Assembly: GCA_947503895.1 (NCBI GenBank)
Contig: CANNFT010000001.1
Location: forward strand, 248,001 to 312,000
DNA: 64,000 nucleotides
Direction of reading: 5' to 3'
Source: an uncultured Saccharospirillaceae bacterium
Lineage (GTDB): Bacteria > Pseudomonadota > Gammaproteobacteria > Pseudomonadales > Oceanobacteraceae
Both the position numbers and the translations under genes were made by a program. Positions 37,534 to 47,443 of the stretch are shown here, piece after piece (the stretch's first letter is position 1; every line of letters starts with the position of its first letter). Under the pieces are notes generated by a model that was not told where the DNA came from, ran no database searches, and saw nothing but the letters and a program-made list of their open reading frames with translations.

Positions 37534-37989
37534 TTAGTTAAGTGGCTGGCAATGGTAAAAACTGACGCTCACTATGAGGCTCCCATTGGTTGCTCCACCT
37601 GTATTTGTTTCGGCATAACTCATACTTCGTAGATTGAGTACTCCGTGATCTCGGCGGTCTGCTGAAGCGGATGCGTTCCTGGTTATGTAATAGTCACCAT
37701 CGGTTTCCTCTACCGTGATTTCTCCATCGTAGCACTCCCCGTCTGATTGCCAACAGTGAGTACTTTGACTTCGGTCTAGATCGAGCATGATGCTCAATGT
37801 TCCTTCCAATCCTACTTCAATCTGGCAGCCCTCTTTGTAAAGGGGGACGTCTTTGTTCACACAGACAATTTGGTGAGTTGGGGTGCAAAAAACCTTTCGC
37901 CTAGTGTTATCTTCGGCATTAGCAGTACAACCCACGCTTAAACTCACAATTGAATGGTCAAGGTAAACGTATATCGGTAAACGCTTCAT
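37534..37989 (-). CDS. Hypothetical 151-residue Cys-rich protein
   Basis: Unrecognised. A hydrophobic N-terminus with SLSVGC (a weak lipobox) suggests export, though an Asp and His interrupt it. The rest is polar with several Cys (CTPTHQIVC, CWQSDGEC), consistent with periplasmic disulfides. An AGGGGA before the ATG at 37989 decides the start over the longer frame from 38019. It is in the accessory patch after the main T6SS operon. Confidence 0.55.
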   Translation of the reverse strand: MKRLPIYVYLDHSIVSLSVGCTANAEDNTRRKVFCTPTHQIVCVNKDVPLYKEGCQIEVGLEGTLSIMLDLDRSQSTHCWQSDGECYDGEITVEETDGDYYITRNASASADRRDHGVLNLRSMSYAETNTGGATNGSLIVSVSFYHCQPLN

Positions 37990-38064
37990 TCTTTCCCCTG
38001 TGCTCGAATTGCACTTCATTGACGCCTAACAATTTGGTTTACCGGATGAATCTCGATAATAGAG

Positions 38065-38120
38065 ACAGATGACCCACTCCTGTAACAGTGCATCATCTGT
38101 CAAACCCCAATGTTTTGGGG
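38065..38120 (-). terminator. Hairpins after the main T6SS operon
   Basis: On the minus strand a CCCCAA/TTGGGG hairpin (38105-38120, loop AACA) followed by TTTG lies 27 bases after the stop of the last gene. A second hairpin (ACAGATGA and TCATCTGT, 38065-38100) follows. Likely the operon end. Confidence 0.5.
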
Positions 38121-38147
38121 CCAATCCCCCTATTCTATGGATAAACG

Positions 38148-38963
38148 TTATTCTTTTGGTGGACGTGGTGGTGGCCTTGGCACGGCACGTTTAGGTGCGG
38201 TTGTGGGTGAATGTCGTGGCGGCGGCGTTGCGGGAGGCGGTGGTATAAATTCCGGATTGCTGACGGGTTTCGGGGCTGGCAATGGAATATCCGAAGCATC
38301 GTGGTGAGCAATGGGCCTTGCACCCGACAGTAGTCCTTGCGCCCAATCTTGCTGAGCATGAACAGATGCTTGATTAAACTGACTGGACGCTGGCGTAGGC
38401 AAATGCGTCGTGCTGTCGGTAATGGGTGAAGCTCCATGGACACCCTTCTTTAAAGCACGAGTGGCTTTTTTCACTTTGTCAAAGTCGGCAAGATCACTGC
38501 CTTGCTCAGCAAATTCCACTAGCCCCCCACTTCTGTGTGGGTTTCCTTTACGCACACCACCAGGAAACGCTTCTTCGTGTGCATCACCAAATGCCGCAGC
38601 GGGAGAGGCCATCCCATCCAATATTTCCATTCTTAATGCATCTTGAGCATCAATATCTTCACGGGCAATGGTGGCTTTGACGTTCGCATGCACCGCCCTA
38701 ATTTGTTGCTTGTCAGAGGCAAATGCATGGACTGCTGATTTTTGTTTGGTGACGGTTGGCCCGCCTCCGTGTTCTTGGCGTGCTCGACGACTATCGCCTA
38801 ATTGCCCGCCTTTCGTTTCAACATAGTATGCAGAAGGTGCCCTGCCTTTAGCATGGTCATGAGTGACAAAAGCAGTGGGCTTCCTCGGCGGAGTCGGACT
38901 GGCTGGGGGCGGTGAGCTGCTGGAATCAGATGGTACTGGTTTGCTCGGCGGTGTTTCTGGCAT
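38148..38963 (-). CDS. Unknown T6SS-linked protein with proline-rich tail
   Basis: About 271 residues with no recognised family. Proline/serine-rich segments occur at both ends (PPPASPTPPRKP near residue 20; PPPPATPPPRHSP near 240). The middle is polar and helical, with EDIDAQDALRMEILDGMASP and DFDKVKKATRALKKG. No signal peptide. AAGGAG precedes the ATG. It is the last gene of the operon, after tssA; an effector, chaperone or accessory scaffold are all possible. Confidence 0.6.
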   Translation of the reverse strand: MPETPPSKPVPSDSSSSPPPASPTPPRKPTAFVTHDHAKGRAPSAYYVETKGGQLGDSRRARQEHGGGPTVTKQKSAVHAFASDKQQIRAVHANVKATIAREDIDAQDALRMEILDGMASPAAAFGDAHEEAFPGGVRKGNPHRSGGLVEFAEQGSDLADFDKVKKATRALKKGVHGASPITDSTTHLPTPASSQFNQASVHAQQDWAQGLLSGARPIAHHDASDIPLPAPKPVSNPEFIPPPPATPPPRHSPTTAPKRAVPRPPPRPPKE

Positions 38964-39026
38964 AACGATCTCCTTGTGCGATCGGCCTGTGAATATCACA
39001 CTTCATCTAAACGTCTAAAAACGTGG

Positions 39027-39308
39027 CTAATCAGTTCGGGCATGAGCAGGTAATACATGAACGGTGCCATCGCGAGTTCGATGCGTCATTGCTCCTCTGT
39101 CTTCCCCATGCATGTGATTGCTACTAATGCTGTGTGCTCGATTTCTACCGCGACCTGAAACATAATGCCGGTCCCTGCCTCGTACACCACGACGTTGCCA
39201 AGTGGTTTCATAGGTGGCATCTCGTGCTGAACGCGTTCCATTACGTGTGCGCAGTCGGGTCATTTCTTCGGCGGAGACGATGTTACGACCTTGATTGTCG
39301 AGTGGCAT
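39027..39308 (-). CDS. Unknown basic 93-residue protein after tssA
   Basis: Unrecognised. Arg/His-rich and soluble (MPLDNQGRNIVSAEEMTRLR at the start, RTRDGTVHVLPAHART at the end). AAGGA before the ATG supports the start. It lies between tssA and the proline-rich protein in the main T6SS operon. It is too small for a toxin-plus-tip protein; an adaptor or regulator is possible. Confidence 0.55.
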   Translation of the reverse strand: MPLDNQGRNIVSAEEMTRLRTRNGTRSARDATYETTWQRRGVRGRDRHYVSGRGRNRAHSISSNHMHGEDRGAMTHRTRDGTVHVLPAHARTD

Positions 39309-39339
39309 ATTTGCTTTCCTTGCAATCACCATGATACGT

Positions 39340-40530
39340 CTAAGATTGTTGGTTAATCTCTAAACCCATCATTTCAAAAATGTTTAATTGCCCACCTTTA
39401 TTTAAGAACAAGTCTTTATATAAATCGGGCGCGGATTGTTCCCCCCATTCACAAGCGGTATACACCATGTAGGGAACAGGGCTATGGGGATCGTCGCGCA
39501 TTAGAAACTCTGCCGCTTCACGCAGTCGGGCGAAGGCATCTGCGCGGCTGTTTAGTTGTCCGTCGGACGAATTATCCGCCCCCCCGTGACCACCATTTCC
39601 CCCGCCACTTTGATGATTTTCAGATGAGTCACCGGAAGCATCTGATGGTGTTCCATCAGAATCCGTCGTCGACAATTTAATTCCACGACGGCTGAGTTCA
39701 TCACTGATGAGATGCTTAACAGCCTGCATAAGATGTGTTAACTCACTCAAGCTTGGGCTGTCATCACCACACTGTTGATCAAACCAATCAATCAACAGTT
39801 GTGCCGCCGTGCAACCATCCTCGATTTGTTCACATAACTGAATGAAAAAATCTTTTGGCGTGGCTGCAAGTCTTTGTTTAAACGCTTCGGTTGTGGGGCC
39901 ATCATATTGAATGTCCGCATCTCGTTGCTGTTGCTTAATTCGTTCGATGCGTTGAGCTTGATCCCAGTCGTCCCAACTGAGCTCTGCTCCATCAAGGTTC
40001 GCATCTGTAATAGGAATAAGCCGCAACTGAAGTGTTAACTTTTCGTTAATCCAGTTGATCGGGTTAGTACGAAACTCAATGTCGCCGTCTTCCATTTGAG
40101 GATGGAGGTTATCCCAGTACTGCTGACAAAGTGATTGAATGATGACAGCAGCGGGGGCTATGCCAGAAAACCCGTGACGATGTATGCTGGACTCCATTAA
40201 CCACACACCCAGTTGCAAATCTTTGCTGGTGTGACTCAGTGCTTCTAGAGCTGTTTTTTCTACGACATCCCAGTCTGCCGCTTTTAAGTCATGGGTCCAT
40301 ACGCCTTGCGGTAATGTGGAATCATCGGAACGTCGTGCTTCTTTGATCTTAAAATACACCCCGTTGTGGCGAACAGAATCGCCCACTTCGTTTTCGCCGA
40401 TGGGGGCGACCAATTCTTCTAGCGAATATCCGTAGTACTGCGCAATATAGGCATTCATTTCTGCCGAAGGATTAAGTAATTGCACCGCTTTACCGGATTC
40501 GTGATCGGCCTTATGGATGGGTAGTCGCAT
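39340..40530 (-). CDS. tssA: T6SS protein TssA
   Basis: About 396 residues. The ImpA_N domain is in the first ~250 residues, with the family core LQLGVWLMESSIHRHGFSG and YWDNLHPQMEDGD. A Gly/Ser/Asp-rich linker precedes a short C-terminal domain. TssA caps the sheath during assembly and docks on the baseplate. GGAGG before the ATG at 40530 sets the start, which overlaps the end of tssM by 20 bases. Confidence 0.9.
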   Translation of the reverse strand: MRLPIHKADHESGKAVQLLNPSAEMNAYIAQYYGYSLEELVAPIGENEVGDSVRHNGVYFKIKEARRSDDSTLPQGVWTHDLKAADWDVVEKTALEALSHTSKDLQLGVWLMESSIHRHGFSGIAPAAVIIQSLCQQYWDNLHPQMEDGDIEFRTNPINWINEKLTLQLRLIPITDANLDGAELSWDDWDQAQRIERIKQQQRDADIQYDGPTTEAFKQRLAATPKDFFIQLCEQIEDGCTAAQLLIDWFDQQCGDDSPSLSELTHLMQAVKHLISDELSRRGIKLSTTDSDGTPSDASGDSSENHQSGGGNGGHGGADNSSDGQLNSRADAFARLREAAEFLMRDDPHSPVPYMVYTACEWGEQSAPDLYKDLFLNKGGQLNIFEMMGLEINQQS

Positions 40531-43500
40531 AACTGGCCTCCTTCGTATCTTTTGGTGCTTGCGTCGGTGTTTGATTTGGATTGGGTGATTGATTGGGCAT
40601 GAGCATGGCAGCATCCGGCGCTAAACTGGGCAATGAAGGAATGGCGATGCGTTCAACACGACCAGAGCGAGAAGCAATGACTGCGCTCATCCACATATTC
40701 ACTCGACTCACGTATGCCACTGCGCTGGATGGGTTCGTGTTGGTTTTTGTCAATTTGCCCTTGGTCGATACAGGTACATCAAATGCCAGCAAGCTACGTT
40801 GATTCATTTGTGAATGGGTTAAATTTTGCGGCATAGAAGCAAACCGCTTATGCCACTCGAACAATCCCCAGCGCCCTTTTGAAGTAAACAACGCCCGATG
40901 ATTAACCGCGTCAATTTGCACGGGCGTGGTCAGATTTCGAACCGGTGTGAAGTCAGACCCTCTGGCCCAGCGTAAACTGAGTAATAAGGCATTCCCTGGT
41001 TGCCAAGAAAATTGCGTGCCTCCATTTGGGTAAATCAAACTGCTGCTCGCACTGTGTAATTGCCATTCGATTATTTGACGCATCCCAACGGATTGTTCTG
41101 GTAACGCTGCAAACTCGACTTCGAGTGGAATATTAAACTGTCCTTCTTTTGTTTGGCCTTTTTGCCAAAACGCGACGAAGTCATCGAGCTGCTGCACAAA
41201 TTCATACCACTGTTCTAAGCCTAGCTCTGGTCTGGTGTTGATTACATTTTTTAACTGAATCAATAGACTGTCGTCCGGCTTGTCCTTTGAAGCTGGGCCC
41301 CATCGCCGTAGGTACTCTGAAACAAAAACATCGACTCGGATATTGTCTAAATCATTTGAGCCGGCTTGTGTTATGCCTGCAAACGGGAACCGTCCTGCCA
41401 GTTCGCTGTTAAAGGCTTTTGCCAATGCCAAGTAAGATTCCATTACTGTATTTTTACTGAACCCTTCGCAGTATCGGTTGATCTGTTGGCTGATCTTTTG
41501 ATAGTGATGACCAAAAATACTCGCTTGATGTGTTTGGCTGACAGCAGAAGCCGATTTCCACTGGGTACAATCTTGTGTACTGAGTGACGTTAGTTTTTGT
41601 GCAATGAGATTCTCAATTTGAGCAACATTACTGTTGGGGTCTTGGCGTTGATATCGCCGAATATCCATAATGGTGTCGTACCAATAACGGGCATTGCTTT
41701 CATATTGTCCAATGCCATCATTGTCCAGTAAGTAGTTCACCATAGGTCGTGCATACTGTTGTGCCAAGAAGTTGACCCGCTGCCGCTGGCTGAGTAAGTA
41801 GTCATCAATTTTGGCCGGAGAATCATAGCTGAATAGTGCAGCGGTAAAATTTTCACTGCTCCACTGAGGAGAGTTTAACGGTTGATAGAGGCGATTCTCT
41901 TTGGCCAATGTTGTCAGTGATTTCAGTTGGTCACGAACAAACTGCGTACTATTATTTTTGAGTTCAACAGCATTTTTTAAATCCCCTTCTTGATTTAATA
42001 AGGTGGTGAGCTGTCGAATGAGGCTTTCTACACGGGAAAAGCTGTTTACTTTTTGTGCCAGCAATGACTCCGTGTCATGAGCCACGCTCATAGCGGTTGG
42101 TTTTTGTACCAAAGTAGACTGTTGCGCTTTTAGAATAAGCCCTTGAATCACTTGTTGTAATCGTTGCCTCAAAGCAGGTGCATAAAATGGCTCACCTTTT
42201 TGATGATTTGAGGACAGCCACCATTGTTGGCGGAAAGATTGAAAACCCAGCATGAGTTCGACCGCCTCATTGAGCGGTTCACCTTTCCACTCCACCACAG
42301 TGCCGACCAGTGCTTTGTTCAATGTGCTGATATCAATATCGCTATAGTCTCTTGCGACCAAGTTAAGTGTCGATAACGATGCAAACTCTTTTTGCCAAAA
42401 TCGAAGATTGTCGGTAAACGTCAGACTACCAGACGAGGTACGCTCGAAGAGTTTGCCCAGCGGCGCAACATTCAGCATTTCGAGGCGCTGAATAATAGGA
42501 CGATCACAATGGTCACGATCAAAATGGGAAACCGCTTGATTAAGCTGTGCTTTAGGGTAGCCCGCTTTATCCAATACAAACTGCATTTGCTGCAAATGAT
42601 CAAACACGCGACTACAAGGGCTGTCCCCCACTTTGGCCATGAGCCATTGTTGCTCAATGTAATTGCTCCAATCACGAAACGCTAATAAGGCCGCTTGCAT
42701 TTTATTGCTGTCATGAGAAACGTAATGGCTCGGATTTAACGAAACAAAAAACGCGTCCTGAATGGCATTCATGGGAGGCTGTGACAAATGAGACTCTATC
42801 TTTTCCCTCAGTCTTTTGGTCATTTTGTTAAGGTAGCTTAGTTGACGCTCGTGATTGACCAATTCATTTTCGCTCCATTCAATGTCATAAGCACTGTCCA
42901 CTATTGCACCGCTGACCAGCGGGCTTGCGAAGTCAACCGTGGCAGGAATGGAACCATCAAATAAATAATCGGCAAGTGCTTTAAATCGAATCGACACGTC
43001 AGTGTTACTCGACAAGGGGCCAGCTAGGTATACGAAGCTATCCTGTGCGACTTGATAGGCTAATATTTCGTTCGCGAAACGTTTGAGTGATGATTCCAGT
43101 TGGTCTAAATCGGTGATGGAGGCCACTCGGTCATTAACACTCATCTCCAGGCTTTTAGCTCGAACTTTGAGTCGGCATTCTAAAGCCGGGAATATCACAT
43201 TTGGAAACAGCAGGGTCGCGGCGCGCTTACGAATTTCAGGAATCTGGCCATTATTCCAAGAAGCCGGTAGGGACACTGTAAATGGCTGCTCAGACAATTT
43301 ACTTAAACTACTTAATAGCCACCACAATTGGGCACCGCTATTGCTGCAGTAATCTTCATCGCTTTTTTGTACGGTCATATGAGACCAACTTTTTTCGGCT
43401 TCCCGCGTATAGTGAATCAATCGAGTGCTGTCGATCACCAGCGTGAGCATTAGCAACCCTGCAATGACCAACGCACAATATTGAAAGCGTCTTAACGTGC

Positions 43501-44749
43501 GGTTAATCGAAAAATGACGTTGCTCAATTGGATAGGCTAAATGGGTTTCTGGCCAAACTTTGTAAGCGAGAAGGTCTTCATTCAATGCCATTTTGTCTTG
43601 GACTTTCCCGCTAAACCATATACCGCGTAGCGGCGGCGCGTCGTAAAAACTGCTATGCGAAAAAACAGACTCTAACACCCGACCCAATGGCTTTTCTAAT
43701 TGCTGAAATTCTCGATCGAACAGCATGAATTCGTCATTTAGTGACCCTTGTTCGCCTGCTGCCAATTGAAGTTGGGCAGATTTAATATTTTCAACGATTT
43801 GCACAAATGCCTCGTGCACCCACGCATTCGTATAGGCCGTGTCCAATCGCGCCGGATTCGACCAGCCGAACATTTGACCGAGCTGATCTTCCGGTTGCGC
43901 TTGCCAAAACGGCTCGAACCCTTCAATGACTTCACAATCCGAAATGAGAAAGTAGACAGGCACCACAAAACCAGTCTGTTTTTGTAGCGTCCAGAGTTGC
44001 TTATAAAGTCTTTCGCCTAAATTTTTGAGCAAACTTTGATCGGCGCTGGATTGCAAACTGTTCAGTAGTGTTCGCGCAGAAACCGACAACAGAATGCCAT
44101 CAACCGGCCTTTCTGGGCGGTAGCGGATCAACAAACGCACAATATCGTCAAAGTGCGTTTCGGGTGTATCCACAATGATGCCTTGATCAAAAAAGTGCCA
44201 ACCGCTACCGTCCGCGGGTAGTTGTTTTTCTTTTAACGATAACTGCACCCGCCTTCCACGTTTAATGCTACTTAGCCAACCTTGACGACTGTCATCACTG
44301 CCCGACATCAAGTACCAAGCGCTTTGATATCGCCAACTGCGTCGGGTGGTTAAATACCGAATCGCATCTAACGTTTTACGTACGTTGATGCGATTGACCC
44401 AATGCGGGCTAGATTTAAATTTTTCAAAGGTGGCTTGGTTATCTTCTGCGTGTTTTTTGAATCGACTAAGGACCCAGTCTTTAAAGGCAATCAATGGTGA
44501 GACCAGCATGCTGTATAACAAACTTAAAATAGCAATGATGGTTTCTTTGCCTTTTTGAAAGCACCAAAGCAAACTAAAAAAGCACACCACCACCAAGAAA
44601 ATCAGTGCCACCAATTGCCAAAGTGGATCACTCCAAATTGGACGTAAGTTTTCGATCATCGGCCCTAAGCGCTCAGTCAACTGAAGCTCCAGCTGCAGCC
44701 AAAATGCTAAGATGCTGGGCCAAACGCGCTGAAAGAATGATTCGAACAT
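40511..44749 (-). CDS. tssM: T6SS membrane complex protein TssM (IcmF)
   Basis: A 1412-residue TssM. Two N-terminal membrane helices (about residues 48-65 and 78-95), a cytoplasmic domain, a third helix near 425-445 and a large periplasmic domain form the trans-envelope channel with TssL and TssJ. The NTP-binding site is degenerate: where GxxGxGKT is expected it reads MSGSDDSRQGWL, with no Lys-Thr, so nucleotide hydrolysis is unlikely. Start ATG is in TAATG with the tssL stop, with GGGGGAG upstream. Confidence 0.9.
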   Translation of the reverse strand: MFESFFQRVWPSILAFWLQLELQLTERLGPMIENLRPIWSDPLWQLVALIFLVVVCFFSLLWCFQKGKETIIAILSLLYSMLVSPLIAFKDWVLSRFKKHAEDNQATFEKFKSSPHWVNRINVRKTLDAIRYLTTRRSWRYQSAWYLMSGSDDSRQGWLSSIKRGRRVQLSLKEKQLPADGSGWHFFDQGIIVDTPETHFDDIVRLLIRYRPERPVDGILLSVSARTLLNSLQSSADQSLLKNLGERLYKQLWTLQKQTGFVVPVYFLISDCEVIEGFEPFWQAQPEDQLGQMFGWSNPARLDTAYTNAWVHEAFVQIVENIKSAQLQLAAGEQGSLNDEFMLFDREFQQLEKPLGRVLESVFSHSSFYDAPPLRGIWFSGKVQDKMALNEDLLAYKVWPETHLAYPIEQRHFSINRTLRRFQYCALVIAGLLMLTLVIDSTRLIHYTREAEKSWSHMTVQKSDEDYCSNSGAQLWWLLSSLSKLSEQPFTVSLPASWNNGQIPEIRKRAATLLFPNVIFPALECRLKVRAKSLEMSVNDRVASITDLDQLESSLKRFANEILAYQVAQDSFVYLAGPLSSNTDVSIRFKALADYLFDGSIPATVDFASPLVSGAIVDSAYDIEWSENELVNHERQLSYLNKMTKRLREKIESHLSQPPMNAIQDAFFVSLNPSHYVSHDSNKMQAALLAFRDWSNYIEQQWLMAKVGDSPCSRVFDHLQQMQFVLDKAGYPKAQLNQAVSHFDRDHCDRPIIQRLEMLNVAPLGKLFERTSSGSLTFTDNLRFWQKEFASLSTLNLVARDYSDIDISTLNKALVGTVVEWKGEPLNEAVELMLGFQSFRQQWWLSSNHQKGEPFYAPALRQRLQQVIQGLILKAQQSTLVQKPTAMSVAHDTESLLAQKVNSFSRVESLIRQLTTLLNQEGDLKNAVELKNNSTQFVRDQLKSLTTLAKENRLYQPLNSPQWSSENFTAALFSYDSPAKIDDYLLSQRQRVNFLAQQYARPMVNYLLDNDGIGQYESNARYWYDTIMDIRRYQRQDPNSNVAQIENLIAQKLTSLSTQDCTQWKSASAVSQTHQASIFGHHYQKISQQINRYCEGFSKNTVMESYLALAKAFNSELAGRFPFAGITQAGSNDLDNIRVDVFVSEYLRRWGPASKDKPDDSLLIQLKNVINTRPELGLEQWYEFVQQLDDFVAFWQKGQTKEGQFNIPLEVEFAALPEQSVGMRQIIEWQLHSASSSLIYPNGGTQFSWQPGNALLLSLRWARGSDFTPVRNLTTPVQIDAVNHRALFTSKGRWGLFEWHKRFASMPQNLTHSQMNQRSLLAFDVPVSTKGKLTKTNTNPSSAVAYVSRVNMWMSAVIASRSGRVERIAIPSLPSLAPDAAMLMPNQSPNPNQTPTQAPKDTKEASYATTHP

Positions 44750-45507
44750 TAACTCCCCCAGTGACCGGACAAACTAAACCAAACACCCCAACTCAATAGC
44801 GCGTATCCCATTGCGCACAATACGATGTTTCGATACCAGGTCGTCAGCGGTGCTAAGCGTTGCTCCTCACGTGCGGCCTTTAGCTGTTGGTAAGCTTGTG
44901 TGCAGACTTTCACATCCTGATCGAGCGGAGCGCCGATGCGCTTATAGAGTTGTTCACGAAGATAATTTAGTCGGGGTGCTTCTTCTCGGTAACGACCCGC
45001 AAAGCCCAATCTCAAAGCAAATAAATACACCGCCACTAACTTTTGGTGTTGAGGGTCCAAGGTTCGTTTATTTAATATTGTTTTTATGCGGTTAAAAATG
45101 GTCTCGCCGGCAAACGATGTTCCGTATAATTTTTGCTCTAGAAGCACCTGTTCCCAGTGTTCGTTTCCTACCCACTCTATTTCAATAATAAATAGCTCAT
45201 CGGCCAACGCAGCCATTGCGTACAAAGCTTGATCAATGCATTCATACTCACGGTCGGTCAATACTTTCTTGGCCTGTACACGAATGTGCTCCATCCAGTT
45301 TTGCAATCTCAGGCTAATGGCTTCAGCCACTTCCTCTTTTGTGGGATCGCGTCCTAATTTTAATTGCATGGAAACTTGATGAATGAGTGTTCCTTTTTCG
45401 ATGCACCGCTTCACCTCCACAATTTGTTTGTAGAATACGCTCATCAGCTGAATGGGATCAGCGTAGTTGATGGCCACGGCAGATGACATTTCGTCTTGGG
45501 TGCTCAT
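44749..45507 (-). CDS. tssL: T6SS membrane protein TssL (DotU/IcmH)
   Basis: A 252-residue DotU-type protein: a cytoplasmic helical domain (AMAALADELFIIEIEW and LYGTSFAGETIFNRI are typical) and one C-terminal membrane helix (YRNIVLCAMGYALLSWGVWF). It binds TssM and the baseplate. There is no peptidoglycan-binding extension, as in many TssL proteins that rely on a partner. Length is typical. Confidence 0.9.
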   Translation of the reverse strand: MSTQDEMSSAVAINYADPIQLMSVFYKQIVEVKRCIEKGTLIHQVSMQLKLGRDPTKEEVAEAISLRLQNWMEHIRVQAKKVLTDREYECIDQALYAMAALADELFIIEIEWVGNEHWEQVLLEQKLYGTSFAGETIFNRIKTILNKRTLDPQHQKLVAVYLFALRLGFAGRYREEAPRLNYLREQLYKRIGAPLDQDVKVCTQAYQQLKAAREEQRLAPLTTWYRNIVLCAMGYALLSWGVWFSLSGHWGS

Positions 45508-45558
45508 GGCATTAAACGTGATTGAGTTTCATAGCGGCGAACCTTATTCCCTTCTTGG

Positions 45559-46959
45559 TTATTCGTGCGGCATATGCAATAAAATACCCATTGGGCACGC
45601 CTTGCTCAGGCCGCTGTTTGTAGAGGTAATCACCAGTTTTGTACCGGGTTGGATAAAGGCCTTGTTTGCCTGAATTCTAAACAAGACATTTCCTGGCCCA
45701 GCAACTATGCCTGTATGCGCATCGCTTTCTATCCTTTCCGCTTTGGCGCCCAGTGTTCGTTGCTTCTGAAGTGTTCGATGAAGCTTAGCGGAGGCAATTC
45801 GACACGACTCAAACCAGTCAATTAAATCTTGGCGCGTACAAGATTTAGTGGCTTTCAATTCCACTAACAGATCTTTGCCTTGCCACTCTTTATCGTAATT
45901 TAAGGTGAAAATGCCTTCACGATCTTCTTCAAAATTCAAAGTGGTGTAGGTTAAATTGACTTGTTCAATTTGTTTGTGCAGGTAAGCCAATGCTTGCCTG
46001 AATCCCGGCCATGAATGGTCGTGGTTATAAGCGGGAAAACGAGGGGGAATACTATTTGGATCTAATTCACTCACGGGCCCTGCCATGCGCACTAAGCCCT
46101 GATATAAGTCAGCCGGTAACGTGTTGCCATCATCGGATAATTGTTCAAAGGCTACTAAGTCTTGCACCATGGCACGTATCCACCGATGGTGTCGCTGGGT
46201 AATATTTTGCCCTAAGTTTTCGCTTTCGTCGGACAACCCCGCCAACAGCCTTGCTTTGTGTCGAATCGTCAATGCAAGCATTTGGCATCGCTGTTGAAGT
46301 GATTTGCTCGCCATTTCGTCGTCGTTTCTAAAGTTGTCTGCACTGATGGTCAACAAGGGTGGACAGTAATTTGGATCAAGTTGATAACCACTGTCAGCGC
46401 CTTTTAATACGCGCAGTATTGGTAGGCTGACGTAACGGCTGCTCACTCTATCGGCTGCTTGCAATGAGAGCTTGGCATGTAACCTAGGCATGACAATCTC
46501 ATTCTCGCCGGTATTTTCATCGATTCTCGGGCTGTCTTCTCGACTACTGTAGCGTTGAATTTCTGTGCGTTCGCTGGCACTGCCGGGGACCTGAATAGGC
46601 ACAGTGAGCTGAATGGTGACGGCTTGATCCACTTCTTCTAGCTCAAGCTCTAGGGGGGCATCTTTATTATTATCATAGTCGATCAGCAGTCCATCAGGCA
46701 TCACGGCGCGAAGTCGAAGCACCCTGACACAGCCTTCCAACAATGAAATGCAATCCAGTTTTAAATACCCTATGCCCCAGTAGTGAGACGTTAAGGAGGC
46801 AACCATATGCCTTAATTGTGCTTCCCAATATTGCTGATTCTGTTGAAAATGTTGAGGCGACAACAACATGCCTTCATGCCAGCAAATCGGGTTTGGCAAA
46901 CTCACATTCGACAGCGGTTCATGATGCGCGGATGATTGTATGAGCACAGGCTGATTCAT
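45559..46959 (-). CDS. tssK: T6SS baseplate protein TssK
   Basis: About 466 residues. The N-terminal NPICWHEGMLLSPQHFQQNQ is the TssK signature, and the C-terminal head reaches LHMPHE. TssK links the baseplate (TssE-F-G, VgrG) to the TssJLM membrane complex. AGGGG lies seven bases before the ATG at 46959, so that start is preferred to 46977. Confidence 0.92.
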   Translation of the reverse strand: MNQPVLIQSSAHHEPLSNVSLPNPICWHEGMLLSPQHFQQNQQYWEAQLRHMVASLTSHYWGIGYLKLDCISLLEGCVRVLRLRAVMPDGLLIDYDNNKDAPLELELEEVDQAVTIQLTVPIQVPGSASERTEIQRYSSREDSPRIDENTGENEIVMPRLHAKLSLQAADRVSSRYVSLPILRVLKGADSGYQLDPNYCPPLLTISADNFRNDDEMASKSLQQRCQMLALTIRHKARLLAGLSDESENLGQNITQRHHRWIRAMVQDLVAFEQLSDDGNTLPADLYQGLVRMAGPVSELDPNSIPPRFPAYNHDHSWPGFRQALAYLHKQIEQVNLTYTTLNFEEDREGIFTLNYDKEWQGKDLLVELKATKSCTRQDLIDWFESCRIASAKLHRTLQKQRTLGAKAERIESDAHTGIVAGPGNVLFRIQANKAFIQPGTKLVITSTNSGLSKACPMGILLHMPHE

Positions 46960-46969
46960 TTGCATTCCC

Positions 46970-47443
46970 CTATTCATTCAGTTCGAGTAGTTGATAGCGT
47001 TCTTTTTCAAAACGGATTTTAAGTTTTTTATAACCGCTAAGGTCTGCAACAAACTGCCCGTCGCTGCCGAGATAATTTGCAAACAAAAGAATGAAATCCG
47101 CTTTTTTATGGTCCTTCGGTAATGACAGTTCCGGCAATGCAGAGAGCGGGACAATTTCAAAACTGGCCAAGGATATTTTCTGTTTATACCGCATCATTAA
47201 CTCTTGTTTACGCTCAAACCATTGTGGCCCGCTTAATTCGGTTAATAATTTGGCGAGCCCTTCGTCTTCCATGAAAAGAATATCCATGGCGACAGGCATG
47301 TTTCGATTACAATCAGGCGTGGCTTCCACAGAGATATTTGCCAGTTGATTATTGGAGCATGCCGTGAGTAATATCAGGCTCAATAACGAAATCACTGACA
47401 CTTTCAGCGTCCGCTTTAGCGGCTTTCTAAAATCAATGCTCAT
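46970..47443 (-). CDS. tssJ: T6SS outer-membrane lipoprotein TssJ
   Basis: A 157-residue lipoprotein: a basic N-terminus, hydrophobic stretch and lipobox LTAC (Cys near residue 29), then a β-sandwich domain. TssJ anchors TssM to the outer membrane. It shares ATGA with the tssG stop and is followed closely by tssK. Confidence 0.88.
   Translation of the reverse strand: MSIDFRKPLKRTLKVSVISLLSLILLTACSNNQLANISVEATPDCNRNMPVAMDILFMEDEGLAKLLTELSGPQWFERKQELMMRYKQKISLASFEIVPLSALPELSLPKDHKKADFILLFANYLGSDGQFVADLSGYKKLKIRFEKERYQLLELNE

Noticed and set aside
38024..38030. GTTAGGC core on the minus strand, like an integron attC R' box before a small gene
   Set aside because: No paired R'' box or folded attC structure is found nearby, and the other small genes in the patch lack such sites.
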